A DNA stretch of 64,000 nucleotides from assembly GCF_017980685.1 (NCBI RefSeq), contig NZ_JACXXO010000009.1, positions 153,307 through 217,306 of the forward strand, read 5' to 3'. The translations under genes and the position numbers were made by a program. Numbering within the stretch: the stretch's first letter is position 1; every line of letters begins with the position of its first letter. Of the stretch, positions 8,990 to 16,786 are shown piece after piece. The notes beneath the pieces were generated by a model. That model was not told the origin of the DNA. It made no database searches and saw only the letters and a list, made by a program, of their open reading frames with translations. This DNA is from Pseudomonas iridis. GTDB lineage: Bacteria > Pseudomonadota > Gammaproteobacteria > Pseudomonadales > Pseudomonadaceae.

Positions 8990-9783
8990 GTGTTTCAGAG
9001 CCGGTCGGTTTCACCGACGAAGGTGCCGAGGTCGAGTCATCCGTGCGCAGCTTCACCGTACTGACGGTCAACACCCACAAGGGCTTCACCGCGCTCAACC
9101 GGCGTTTCATCCTGCCGGAACTGCGTGAAGCGGTGCGCAGCGTCGCCGCCGACGTGGTGTTTCTGCAGGAGGTGCACGGTACCCACGAGCACCATCATCA
9201 GCGCTACGACAACTGGCCGACGATGCCGCAATACGAATTCCTCGCCGACAGCCTCTGGCCGCAGTTCGCCTACGGGCGCAATGCGGTGTATCCGGAGGGC
9301 GATCACGGCAATGCGCTGCTGTCGAAATTCCAGATCATCCGCCACGACAATCTCGACGTTTCCATCAGCGGTCACGAAAACCGTGGCCTGCTGCATTGCG
9401 TGCTGCGCCTGCCCGGCGACGGCAAAGAGGTGCATGCGATCTGCGTGCATCTGGGCCTGCGCGAGAGCCATCGCAACGAGCAACTGGGCTTGCTGATGCA
9501 ACGCCTTGCAGAACTGCCGGACGATGCTCCGGTGATTGTTGCCGGCGACTTCAACGACTGGCGCCAGCGAGCTAATGCGCTGCTCAAACCCTGCGGTCTG
9601 CGTGAAGTGTTCGCCGAGCATCACGGCAAACCGGCGCGCAGTTTTCCGGCACGTTTGCCGACGCTGCGCCTCGACCGCATCTATGTACGCAACCTCAAGG
9701 CCAGCCAGCCAAAAGTGCTGGCGAACCGGCCTTGGTCACACCTTTCCGACCACGCCCCGTTATCGGTGGAGATCGAACTATGA
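8986..9783 (+). CDS. ybhP: Endonuclease/exonuclease/phosphatase family protein (YbhP-like)
   Basis: The protein is 265 residues and belongs to the metal-dependent phosphodiesterase fold. Visible motifs in order are VNTHKGF, FLQEVHGT (metal-binding Glu), DHGNALLSK, HLGLRESHRNEQ, AGDFNDWR, LRLDRIYVR and SHLSDHAPL (catalytic Asp-His). It starts at the ATG at 8986 inside the preceding stop codon and ends by overlapping the next start (9780-9783). In E. coli, ybhP precedes clsB and ybhN in the same order, which supports a role in phospholipid metabolism. The substrate is unproven; a phosphodiester lipid or lipid headgroup is plausible. Confidence 0.9.
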   Translation: MSVSEPVGFTDEGAEVESSVRSFTVLTVNTHKGFTALNRRFILPELREAVRSVAADVVFLQEVHGTHEHHHQRYDNWPTMPQYEFLADSLWPQFAYGRNAVYPEGDHGNALLSKFQIIRHDNLDVSISGHENRGLLHCVLRLPGDGKEVHAICVHLGLRESHRNEQLGLLMQRLAELPDDAPVIVAGDFNDWRQRANALLKPCGLREVFAEHHGKPARSFPARLPTLRLDRIYVRNLKASQPKVLANRPWSHLSDHAPLSVEIEL

Positions 9784-11054
9784 GCAGCGCACCGATGGAA
9801 AAATCCGCTGTGGAACCGATAAGCATCAACCCGCCTGTGCGACAGCCGGGTCAAGTCGATGTCGAGTACCACTGGCAGGGCGGCAACCGCGTGGAATTGC
9901 TGGAAAACGGCGAAGAATATTTCCCCCGCGTGTTTGCCGCGATGCGGGCGGCGAAGAGTGAAATCCTGCTGGAGACCTTCATCGTCTTTGAAGACAAGGT
10001 TGGCGCCGAATTGCAGGAGATTCTGATCGACGCCGCCAAGCGCGGTGTGCGCACCACTGTCAGCCTCGATGGCTTCGGTTGCGGCGAGTTAACCACCGGT
10101 TATCTCTCGGCCCTCAGCGATGCCGGCGTGCATCTGCAAATCTTCGACCCGGCCCCTAAACACCTCGGAGTTCGCACCAACTGGTTCCGTCGTTTGCACC
10201 GCAAAATCGTTGTAGTCGACGGCTTGGTTGCGTTCATCGGCGGGATCAATTTTTCCGGTGATCACCTCGCCGATTTTGGCCCTGAAGCCAAGCAGGATTA
10301 CTCGGTGCAAGTGCAGGGTCCGGCGGTGGCCGACATCCATCATTTTGCCCTGCTGCAAAGCGGTCGCCCGGGCCGGGCCAGGTTTTGGTGGCAACGTCGC
10401 CGCCAGCGCCGCGCAGAGATGGCTTTCACCGATCACGACGGCCAGGTGCGCCTGGTGTTTCGCGATAACGACCAGCACAGCACCGATATCGAAGATGTGT
10501 ACATGCAGGTGCTGCGCCGCGCCAAACATCGCGTGGTCATCGCCAACGCTTACTTTTTCCCCGGCTATCGCTTGCTGCGCGAGATACGTAATGCTGCGCG
10601 GCGCGGGGTTGATGTCAGGCTGATTCTTCAGGGCCAGCCAGACATGCTAGTGGCCAAACTCGCGGCGCGGATGACCTATGACTATCTGCTCAGGGCCGGC
10701 GTGCAAATTCACGAATATTGCCAGCGCCCGCTGCACGGCAAAGTCGCGCTGGTAGACGAAGAATGGAGCACCGTCGGCTCGAGCAATCTCGACCCGCTGA
10801 GCCTGTCGCTGAACCTGGAAGCCAACGTGTTGATCCGCGACCGCGCGTTCAATCAGATGCTGTTCGAGCGTCTCGAAGACCTCAGCCAAAACCACTGCAA
10901 AGCCATGGATGCCGCCAAGTCGCCGCGCGGACGCATCTGGCACATGACCGTGGGCTTTCTGGTATTCCACTTCCTGCGGCACTTTCCGGCAATGGCCGGC
11001 TGGTTGCCCGCGCACAAACCCCGGCTCAAGCCATTTCGAGGTGATCGCTCATGA
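9780..11054 (+). CDS. clsB: Cardiolipin synthase B-type phospholipase D family protein
   Basis: The protein is 424 residues from the ATG at 9780 (MSSAPMEKSAVEPISINP), overlapping the ybhP stop. It carries two HKD motifs of the phospholipase D superfamily: HRKIVVVDG followed by GGINFSGD, and HGKVALVDEEW followed by GSSNLDPLSLSLN. Both His-Lys-Asp sets are complete, so it should be active. E. coli ClsB, of similar length, makes cardiolipin from phosphatidylglycerol and phosphatidylethanolamine, and it lies in the same ybhP-clsB-ybhN order. It lacks the two N-terminal membrane helices of ClsA. The inner face of the cytoplasmic membrane is the likely site of action. Confidence 0.92.
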   Translation: MSSAPMEKSAVEPISINPPVRQPGQVDVEYHWQGGNRVELLENGEEYFPRVFAAMRAAKSEILLETFIVFEDKVGAELQEILIDAAKRGVRTTVSLDGFGCGELTTGYLSALSDAGVHLQIFDPAPKHLGVRTNWFRRLHRKIVVVDGLVAFIGGINFSGDHLADFGPEAKQDYSVQVQGPAVADIHHFALLQSGRPGRARFWWQRRRQRRAEMAFTDHDGQVRLVFRDNDQHSTDIEDVYMQVLRRAKHRVVIANAYFFPGYRLLREIRNAARRGVDVRLILQGQPDMLVAKLAARMTYDYLLRAGVQIHEYCQRPLHGKVALVDEEWSTVGSSNLDPLSLSLNLEANVLIRDRAFNQMLFERLEDLSQNHCKAMDAAKSPRGRIWHMTVGFLVFHFLRHFPAMAGWLPAHKPRLKPFRGDRS

Positions 11055-12037
11055 GCCATTCCGACGCGCCATCCGCCAGCCATTCGGCGCCAGCAACCCA
11101 CTCGCGCTGGAGCAAATGGAAACGTCCGCTGACGGTGGTGTTCTTTCTCGCGCTGATCGTGCTGTTGACGATGTTCGCCACACGCATCGAATGGGCCGAG
11201 GTGCTGCAAACCCTCGCCGACTTCAAGGTGCGCACGCTGATCATCGCCGCCAGCATCACCCTCGTGAGTTTTCTGACCTACGCCAGCTTCGACCTGATCG
11301 GCCGCACTTACATTCGCCAGGACCTGACCTGGAAACAGATTCTGCCGGTGGGCATCATCAGCTACGCGTTCAACCTCAACCTCAGCGCCTGGGTTGGCGG
11401 GATCGCCATGCGTTATCGCCTGTATTCGCGGCTCGGCGTCAGCAAAAGCAACATCGCCAAGATTCTTGGCCTGAGCCTGGCGACCAATTGGTTCGGCTAC
11501 ATGACCATTGCCGGCGTGGTGTTCAGCAGCGGACTGGTGAGCATGCCGCCGGGCTGGAAAATCAGCAGCACGGCGTTGCAGGGTATCGGCGTGTTGTTGC
11601 TGTTGATCAGCGCCGGGTATCTCGCGGCGTGCCAGTTCTCCAAGCGCCGCGAGTGGTCGATTCGCGGGGTGGAGATCAACTTGCCATCGCTGCGCATGGC
11701 AGTGCTGCAACTGCTGCTCGGCGCGCTGAACTGGTCGCTGATGGCCGCAGTGATCTTCACACTGCTGCCGAGCAAACTGGATTATCCGTTAGTGCTTGGC
11801 GTGCTGTTGATCAGTGCGATTGCCGGGGTCATCACGCACATTCCGGCGGGGCTCGGGGTGCTGGAAGCCGTGTTCGTGGCGCTGCTGCAACACGAGGCCT
11901 CGCGAGGCAGTCTGGTGGCGGGGTTGCTGGCGTATCGAGCGATTTACTTCCTGTTGCCGCTGCTGATTACGCTGGTGATGTACCTGGTTGTTGAGGCGAA
12001 GGCCAAGTCGCTGCGGATCCAGAAAGCACCGTCCTGA
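11051..12037 (+). CDS. ybhN: YbhN-like flippase-fold membrane protein (UPF0104/LPG synthase TM region)
   Basis: The protein is 328 residues with about eight membrane segments, starting at the ATG that overlaps the clsB stop by four bases. The central stretch YAFNLNLSAWVGGIAMRYRL and the segment GVITHIPAGLGVLEAVFVAL are typical of the lysylphosphatidylglycerol-synthase transmembrane family. The soluble aminoacyl-transferase domain of MprF is absent. E. coli ybhN follows clsB. A role in moving or handling lipids made by ClsB is an inference from gene order. It is the last gene of the operon, and a REP pair lies just downstream. Confidence 0.9.
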   Translation: MSHSDAPSASHSAPATHSRWSKWKRPLTVVFFLALIVLLTMFATRIEWAEVLQTLADFKVRTLIIAASITLVSFLTYASFDLIGRTYIRQDLTWKQILPVGIISYAFNLNLSAWVGGIAMRYRLYSRLGVSKSNIAKILGLSLATNWFGYMTIAGVVFSSGLVSMPPGWKISSTALQGIGVLLLLISAGYLAACQFSKRREWSIRGVEINLPSLRMAVLQLLLGALNWSLMAAVIFTLLPSKLDYPLVLGVLLISAIAGVITHIPAGLGVLEAVFVALLQHEASRGSLVAGLLAYRAIYFLLPLLITLVMYLVVEAKAKSLRIQKAPS

Positions 12038-12056
12038 TTCTGTTTTGCGACTGCCG

Positions 12057-12131
12057 GCCTCTTCGCGAGCAGGCTCGCTCCCACATTTGAAATGCGCCCC
12101 CTGTGGGAGCGAGCCTGCTCGCGAAGGCGTC
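12057..12131. repeat. REPIN between convergent ybhN and the hydrolase gene
   Basis: The left arm at 12057-12087 contains CTTCGCGAGCAGGCTCGCTC. The right arm at 12101-12128 contains CTGTGGGAGCGAGCCTGCTC and is its reverse complement. The loop is only 13 bases, so the whole unit can form one long hairpin after both stop codons. It belongs to the GCGAGCAGGCTCGC subtype, shared with the copy at 17499. Confidence 0.87.
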
Positions 12132-12148
12132 CGAGAGAACACTACAGT

Positions 12149-12907
12149 CTATGAAGACTGAATAATGCTCAACCGCTCGCCTACGACCATTTCGGTAATC
12201 CAGTCCACCAGAATCGACGTGTACGCCTGCTGAGAAACCGGCTCGCTCAACGCATGATCCGCGCCATCAATGATCCGGTGCGTCAGCGAATGCGTTTGCT
12301 GACACGCGGCGCGGTAACTCATGATCGTCGCGTGCGGCACGAAATCGTCAGTTTCCGATTCCACCAGCAACACATCCCCAGTGAATTGCGAGCACGCATG
12401 CAGTGCACGGTTGTTGTCGGCGCGAACCAGTGCGCCGCGATAATCGCGCAGGTCAGCCTTGTCCAGATCGCGTTTTGGCGTGTGCCATTGCTCATCGCGG
12501 TACAGCGCCGGCACCCGTAGCGCCAGCCAGCGCACCGGGCGCAACGAGGTAAGGATCGACGCGAGGTAGCCGCCGTAACTGGTGCCAACCACGGCGATGG
12601 CCGATGTGTCGAGCGCCGGGTGGGAGAGCAAGCGATCGTACGCCGCCAGCAGATCGCGCAGATTATCTTCGCGGGTAACCCGACTCAGCGAAATTCCGCT
12701 GCCGCCAGTGTGGCCGCGCAAGTCAAAGGTCAGACACACACAACCTAGGCCGGCGATCCCTTTCGCCCGTTCAAGATCACGCTCCTGACTGCCGCCCCAA
12801 CCGTGGACAAACAACACCCCCGGCACCTTCGATTTAGGACTGAGAAACGTCCCGCTCATTTGTTCATCATCAATGTCGATTTGAATGCTTTCGCTTCTAG
12901 CCGTCAT
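12149..12907 (-). CDS. Alpha/beta hydrolase (dienelactone/BAAT-like)
   Basis: The protein is 252 residues. The nucleophile elbow is GTSYGG with Ser110. A strand ending LVESETDDFVP supplies the acid (Asp187 or Asp188), and DGADHAL supplies His218. The oxyanion segment is LFVHGWGGS near residue 33, and a DLRGHTGGS turn follows. This is a small soluble esterase or lipase-like enzyme without signal peptide. Its ATG at 12907 lies inside the end of the upstream DUF3182 gene (11-nt overlap), so the two are probably translated together. The substrate cannot be read from the sequence. Confidence 0.88.
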   Translation of the reverse strand: MTARSESIQIDIDDEQMSGTFLSPKSKVPGVLFVHGWGGSQERDLERAKGIAGLGCVCLTFDLRGHTGGSGISLSRVTREDNLRDLLAAYDRLLSHPALDTSAIAVVGTSYGGYLASILTSLRPVRWLALRVPALYRDEQWHTPKRDLDKADLRDYRGALVRADNNRALHACSQFTGDVLLVESETDDFVPHATIMSYRAACQQTHSLTHRIIDGADHALSEPVSQQAYTSILVDWITEMVVGERLSIIQSS

Positions 12908-14006
12908 AAGATTTGACCATTACGTATTTGAGGAGAAATTCGCTGTTCTCAGCCGGGCCGCGATACACCTCGATGGCGTCCGCCGGCAGCGGCTGATCAA
13001 TATAGGTTTCCACTGAAGATACGCGGATTGCGCGCATTGCGGGGTCGTTGACGAAACTTTGCAGTGCCGCCACTTCTGCGCTGCTGGCGCCGCCCATGCG
13101 CCAGGATTGTTCCAGTACGCCGCTGCGGGTTTTGCCGCTGCTGTCCAACCCTTGGGCGATGTCGTAGTTGCGGCGCGACGCGTAGAAACGCGGATAAGCC
13201 TCATCCGCGGCGCTGTCGAACACTTGCGCCTGCTCGATGGCCAGACGCACGTCATCGGGCAATTCCAGCGCCAGCAAATCCTCATAGCCGCCCTGCACCA
13301 CCAGCAAATTCGAGCCGCCGTAGACGTCTTCGCCATGAGCATCTTTGGTCAAGTATTGATCACCGCAGTAACTCAGCACGCTGTCGCCAATGAATGACTG
13401 ACCGACGCTATGGGTGATGACCTCGCTCAGATCTTGCTCCAGCACGACGCCTTCGCTGAACAGTTCGTGTGCTTCAGGTCGGGTAAGAATTTCATCGAAG
13501 GCGTCGAGGCTTTTGATGACTTCCTGACCGCGACCGGCGCAAGCGTGAATCGGCTTCAGACGGATCGGCCCGCTGTACAACAAATGCTCGGCGGCAGGCC
13601 GCGCATCTTCGAAGGCGAACACGCTGAGACCGTCAAGCACCACGCTGCGCACGCGTTCAGAGAACAGCGGCGACCAGCCTTGCGGCGCGTGGGCCAGATG
13701 ACTGCGCAGGCCATGGCTGATGGCTTTGGTACAGATGAAGTCGTATTCGACATAGCCGCCCCACAAGTCATCGGGACCTTTTACCCCAAGTGCCTGGGCG
13801 CTGGCGGCGCCGACAAGGGTTTGCGTCGGCAACAGATACAGGTCACTGCCGCGATGTTTCGCGGGGTCATAAGTGCCGCCGAATTTTAACCCGAGAATCT
13901 GCGCCAGCCAGCGCGCCAGGGCCTTGTTGGTTTCCACCTCGTGCCGCGGCGCTTCGGCGCGAACGGAGTGGGCAACCACGATTTTCTTGCGGGGTGTCGG
14001 GGTCAT
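12897..14006 (-). CDS. DUF3182 family protein, probably ATP-grasp-like
   Basis: The protein is 369 residues starting MTPTPRKKIVVAHSVRAEAP. It matches my memory of the DUF3182 family, often labelled biotin carboxylase-like in databases. The segment IRLKPIHACAGRGQEVIKS resembles the ATP-binding lysine and glycine-rich loop of ATP-grasp enzymes. The later stretch VLEQDLSEVITHSVGQSFIG looks like the second ATP-grasp subdomain. No biotin-carrier lysine motif is present. The gene overlaps the downstream hydrolase by 11 nt on the same strand. Reaction and substrate are unknown; a ligase partnered with a hydrolase is one reading. Confidence 0.75.
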   Translation of the reverse strand: MTPTPRKKIVVAHSVRAEAPRHEVETNKALARWLAQILGLKFGGTYDPAKHRGSDLYLLPTQTLVGAASAQALGVKGPDDLWGGYVEYDFICTKAISHGLRSHLAHAPQGWSPLFSERVRSVVLDGLSVFAFEDARPAAEHLLYSGPIRLKPIHACAGRGQEVIKSLDAFDEILTRPEAHELFSEGVVLEQDLSEVITHSVGQSFIGDSVLSYCGDQYLTKDAHGEDVYGGSNLLVVQGGYEDLLALELPDDVRLAIEQAQVFDSAADEAYPRFYASRRNYDIAQGLDSSGKTRSGVLEQSWRMGGASSAEVAALQSFVNDPAMRAIRVSSVETYIDQPLPADAIEVYRGPAENSEFLLKYVMVKSYDG

Positions 14007-14194
14007 GCGTCCCCCTTCAGGCAGGCTAATGAATGTAGACAGGAAAGGTGCAGAGATCAGGCCAACGGTAACCCGGTGAAAAGCGCCGGTTAATCAACTG
14101 CTTGGCGAGACCGTAATGGCACCGAGCCTGTTTCAATCTGCACGACGACTCACTAATCCCCGGCAAATTGCACGATCCAACGCGTCACAGATAA

Positions 14195-14290
14195 CCCTGT
14201 GGGAGATGGCTTGCCAGCGATAGCGCTGTGGATCAGCCACCGACTTGGCCAATTGCAAGACCGAATCGCCGGCAAGCCCGCTCCCACAGG
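14195..14290. repeat. REPIN upstream of the DUF3182 gene
   Basis: The arm at 14195-14225 contains CCTGTGGGAGATGGCTTGCC. It is opposed by the arm at 14265-14290, which contains ATCGCCGGCAAGCCCGCTCC. The arms are less alike than in the other pairs. The unit sits in the 302-base gap 14007-14308 between the stop of the regulator gene and the start of the DUF3182 gene. Apart from this repeat and the sequence just before the DUF3182 ATG, I see no feature there. Confidence 0.8.
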
Positions 14291-14308
14291 AGTTAAGACA
14301 GTCTCTGA

Positions 14309-15289
14309 TCAACCGGCTAAACCAAACCGCCCCCGATACTCGCTCGGCGCCAGCCCGGTGATCTTCTTGAAAATCGCGCGAAATGCCCCCGGATCCTGAT
14401 AGCCCACCGTCCACGCAATATGGTCGATCGTGCCATTGGTGAACTCGAGCATCTCCCGCGCTTTGCCCACCCGCAGGTGCTGGCAATATTCGGTCGGCTT
14501 CAACCCGGTCGCCGCACGAAACCGACGTAGAAACGTGCGCTCCTCCAGCCCTGCCCGTTCGGCCATCGCGGTCAGCGAAACATCCGTCGCGCCGGTGCCT
14601 TGCAACCAGTGCTGCACCTTGAGAATCGCTACATCGCCATGACTGAGGATCGGCGCGAAATTACTTCCGCACTCGCTGGCGCTGTCGCTGTGCTCCACCA
14701 CCAGAAACCGTGCCGTGGCGGTGGCGATACTAGGCCCGAGCAGACGATCGACAAGCCGCAACCCCAGCTCCGACCACGCCATCAAACCGGCCGTGGTGAT
14801 CAGGTCGCCGTCATCGACAATCGGTGTGTCGGCCTTGAGCATGATCTTCGGATAACGCTCGGCGAATGCCTTGGTCGAGGTCCAGTGGGTGGTAGCGCTG
14901 CGGCCGTCGAGCAGACCGCTTTCGGCGAGCATCAGTGAGCCTACGCAAACCCCGCCGAGCGTCGCACCACGGGCGTGTTGCTCGCGCAGCCACGGTGCCA
15001 GAGCGGCGGGCATTTGTGACGCAGAAAATCCGCCGATCGAGGGCGGTATCAGCACCGCCAGCAAATGACTTTCGGTGCCGGGAAGACTGTCGTAAACCCG
15101 CGCCGGTGGCTGATCACCTTCGACCTGCCAATGACTGACGCGCAACAGCGGCAATTGCGCAGCCTGATGCTCGCCAGCGATCCGGTTGGACACCGCGAAC
15201 AGATCAGTCAAACCATGCACCGCCGCCATCTGCGCGCCGGGATAAATCAGCACGCCCAATTCAGCCACGGCGGCCCTTTCTGCGCCCAT
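14309..15289 (-). CDS. GlxA-family transcriptional regulator (DJ-1/PfpI plus AraC DNA-binding domain)
   Basis: The protein is 326 residues from the ATG at 15289 (MGAERAAVAELGVLIYPGAQ). Residues 1 to about 200 form a DJ-1/PfpI-like domain with the nucleophile-elbow cysteine in GGVCVGSLMLAESGLL. The last 100 residues form the AraC-type double helix-turn-helix, with MAERAGLEERTFLRRFRAAT and AWTVGYQDPGAFRAIFKKIT. This architecture is the GlxA group of amidase-like regulators. The gene is divergent from the isochorismatase-like hydrolase gene with 101 bp between the starts, so that hydrolase is its most likely target. The ligand is unknown. Confidence 0.92.
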   Translation of the reverse strand: MGAERAAVAELGVLIYPGAQMAAVHGLTDLFAVSNRIAGEHQAAQLPLLRVSHWQVEGDQPPARVYDSLPGTESHLLAVLIPPSIGGFSASQMPAALAPWLREQHARGATLGGVCVGSLMLAESGLLDGRSATTHWTSTKAFAERYPKIMLKADTPIVDDGDLITTAGLMAWSELGLRLVDRLLGPSIATATARFLVVEHSDSASECGSNFAPILSHGDVAILKVQHWLQGTGATDVSLTAMAERAGLEERTFLRRFRAATGLKPTEYCQHLRVGKAREMLEFTNGTIDHIAWTVGYQDPGAFRAIFKKITGLAPSEYRGRFGLAG

Positions 15290-15390
15290 TGTCAGTTTTC
15301 CCCTGTCTATTGTCGGTGCGGCCAATCCTCGAATCACCGGCCAGCGCCAATACTGAAGCCACATTCAACCAATACTTCAAGGACACACCC

Positions 15391-15945
15391 ATGGCCAAGC
15401 AAGCGCTCATCGTAGTCGATATCCAGAACGACTACTTCCCCCAAGGCAAGTGGCCGCTGGTCGGTGCCGACGCCGCTGCCGACAACGCCGTCCAACTGAT
15501 CGCCGCGTTCCGTGATGCGGGGGATTCGGTGATCCATATCCGCCACGAATTCACCTCCCCCGAGGCCCCGTTTTTTACGCCAGGTTCCGACGGCGCGAAG
15601 CTGCATCCGAAAGTACTCAACCGCGCCGACGAATCCGTGGTGCTCAAGCATTTCGTCAACTCGTTCCGCGAAACCGAACTGCAATCGATTCTGGAAGAAC
15701 AAGGCATCAAGGAATTGGTGGTGGTCGGCAGCATGAGTCACATGTGCGTGGACGGCATCACCCGTGCCGCGGCCGATATGGGTTACAGCGTCACGGTGAT
15801 CCACGACGCCTGCGCCAGCCGTGATCTGGAGTTCAACGGTCTCACCGTACCGGCGGCGCACGTCCACGCCGCGTTCATGTCGGCGCTGGGATTTGCGTAC
15901 GCCAGTGTGGTGTCGACCGACGAATTCCTCGCCGCCAATCGCTAA
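15391..15945 (+). CDS. Isochorismatase-like cysteine hydrolase
   Basis: The protein is 184 residues from the ATG at 15391, preceded by CAAGGACACACCC. The catalytic triad of the cysteine hydrolase family is visible: Asp10 in VVDIQNDYF, Lys86 in VLKHFVNSF and Cys119 in SMSHMCVDGITRAA. The family includes nicotinamidases, N-carbamoylsarcosine amidases and isochorismatases. The metal-binding residues typical of nicotinamidase are not evident, so a general amidase is the safer reading. It is divergently paired with a GlxA-type regulator and ends in a strong terminator. Confidence 0.9.
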   Translation: MAKQALIVVDIQNDYFPQGKWPLVGADAAADNAVQLIAAFRDAGDSVIHIRHEFTSPEAPFFTPGSDGAKLHPKVLNRADESVVLKHFVNSFRETELQSILEEQGIKELVVVGSMSHMCVDGITRAAADMGYSVTVIHDACASRDLEFNGLTVPAAHVHAAFMSALGFAYASVVSTDEFLAANR

Positions 15946-15976
15946 AGCCCTGCCGCGCGATACTTTCTGAACAACA

Positions 15977-16003
15977 AGGCCCGCCTCGCTGCGGGCCTTT
16001 TTT
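15977..16003 (+). terminator. Rho-independent terminator after the isochorismatase-like gene
   Basis: GGCCCGC at 15979-15985 pairs with GCGGGCC at 15991-15997 across a short loop and is followed by six T residues. Confidence 0.9.
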
Positions 16004-16018
16004 CGCTTGTCATGAAAA

Positions 16019-16080
16019 TCTCACGCGTGAGTCATTGATGGCATTTTGGATTGGTTGTAGTGTGTCTCACGCGTGAGACA
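16019..16080 (+). promoter_or_regulatory. Putative promoter bracketed by two TCTCACGCGTGAGA palindromes
   Basis: TGTCTCACGCGTGAGACA at 16063-16080 is a perfect 18-base palindrome. TCTCACGCGTGAGT at 16019-16032 is a second copy with one mismatch in the 14-base core. Their centres are 46 bp apart. Between them TTGATG (16035-16040), a 17-base spacer and TAGTGT (16058-16063) make a plausible sigma-70 promoter. One site would lie just upstream of -35 and the other over the start point. That geometry suits a repressor acting on the yjf-type operon, whose first ATG is at 16101. The promoter elements are weak matches; the palindromes are certain. Confidence 0.7.
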
Positions 16081-16100
16081 TTCATAACCGAGTCACTGCC

Positions 16101-16769
16101 ATGAAAAGCCGCTCCCCCACTATTGCATCAGAACGCCCAAAGGGAGAGCGCTCGAAACCGTCCGCAAAAAAACCGTCGAGTTTCTACATGAAGCAGATGC
16201 GCGCGGGCCTGGCTGCCGCCGGTTATGTGAAACACGAAACTTGGGTGCTTCCCGAAAACCGAAGCTTGCTCAAGCAGATGGAGCAACAGCTACGCCAACC
16301 GATTCTGGCTGGCTCATTCATGTCGGAGAATTACATGAGCGCAGGCAACAACTGGAACATCGATAGCCTCTTCAACGCCCTCAAGGCACTGGACGAGGTG
16401 GCTTCGCAAGAGATCACGCTGTCTCTGATCCAGAGCTCCGAGCCCAGCATCAAGCTGGAAATGAACGATTTCGGCGGCCTGCCGATTCACATCGCCCTGG
16501 CCGGTCAGCAGATCATCGTCGACACCGTGCTGGTGGACATCGATTCGATCACTGACGTCCATGCCTTCAACGACGCCGTATTGCGCAGCCGGGAAATGTT
16601 CCCGCTGTCGTCGATCGGTATCGAGTCGATGCCTAACGGCCAGACCGTTTACAACATGTTTGGCGCACTGAGCGCCGACTCGAGCCTGACCAACGTGGTC
16701 ACCGAGGTGAAAACCCTGGTCGACAACGTGCAGCGCGCGAGCGAAGCCTTCGAACACTTCTTCAAGTAA
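16101..16769 (+). CDS. yjfI: DUF2170 (YjfI-like) protein with N-terminal extension
   Basis: The protein is 222 residues. Residues from about 85 onward match the DUF2170 family: NWNIDSLFNALKALDE, LEMNDFGGLPIHIALAG, MFPLSSIGIESMPNGQ and a C-terminal helix rich in Glu and Phe. From memory E. coli YjfI is about 130 residues, so this protein has roughly 80 extra N-terminal residues. That extension is strongly basic at first (MKSRSPTIASERPKGERSKP) and then reads YMKQMRAGLAAAGYVKHETW, which resembles small ribbon-helix-helix or antitoxin-type DNA-binding segments. It is the first gene of a six-gene operon. Function is unknown; binding to the palindromes upstream is my inference. Confidence 0.85.
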   Translation: MKSRSPTIASERPKGERSKPSAKKPSSFYMKQMRAGLAAAGYVKHETWVLPENRSLLKQMEQQLRQPILAGSFMSENYMSAGNNWNIDSLFNALKALDEVASQEITLSLIQSSEPSIKLEMNDFGGLPIHIALAGQQIIVDTVLVDIDSITDVHAFNDAVLRSREMFPLSSIGIESMPNGQTVYNMFGALSADSSLTNVVTEVKTLVDNVQRASEAFEHFFK

Positions 16770-16786
16770 TCAACAGGGAATATCCA

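Noticed and set aside
15290..15390. GlxA-regulator operator between the divergent regulator and hydrolase genes
   Set aside because: Expected from the arrangement, but I could not see a convincing repeat, so no site is listed.
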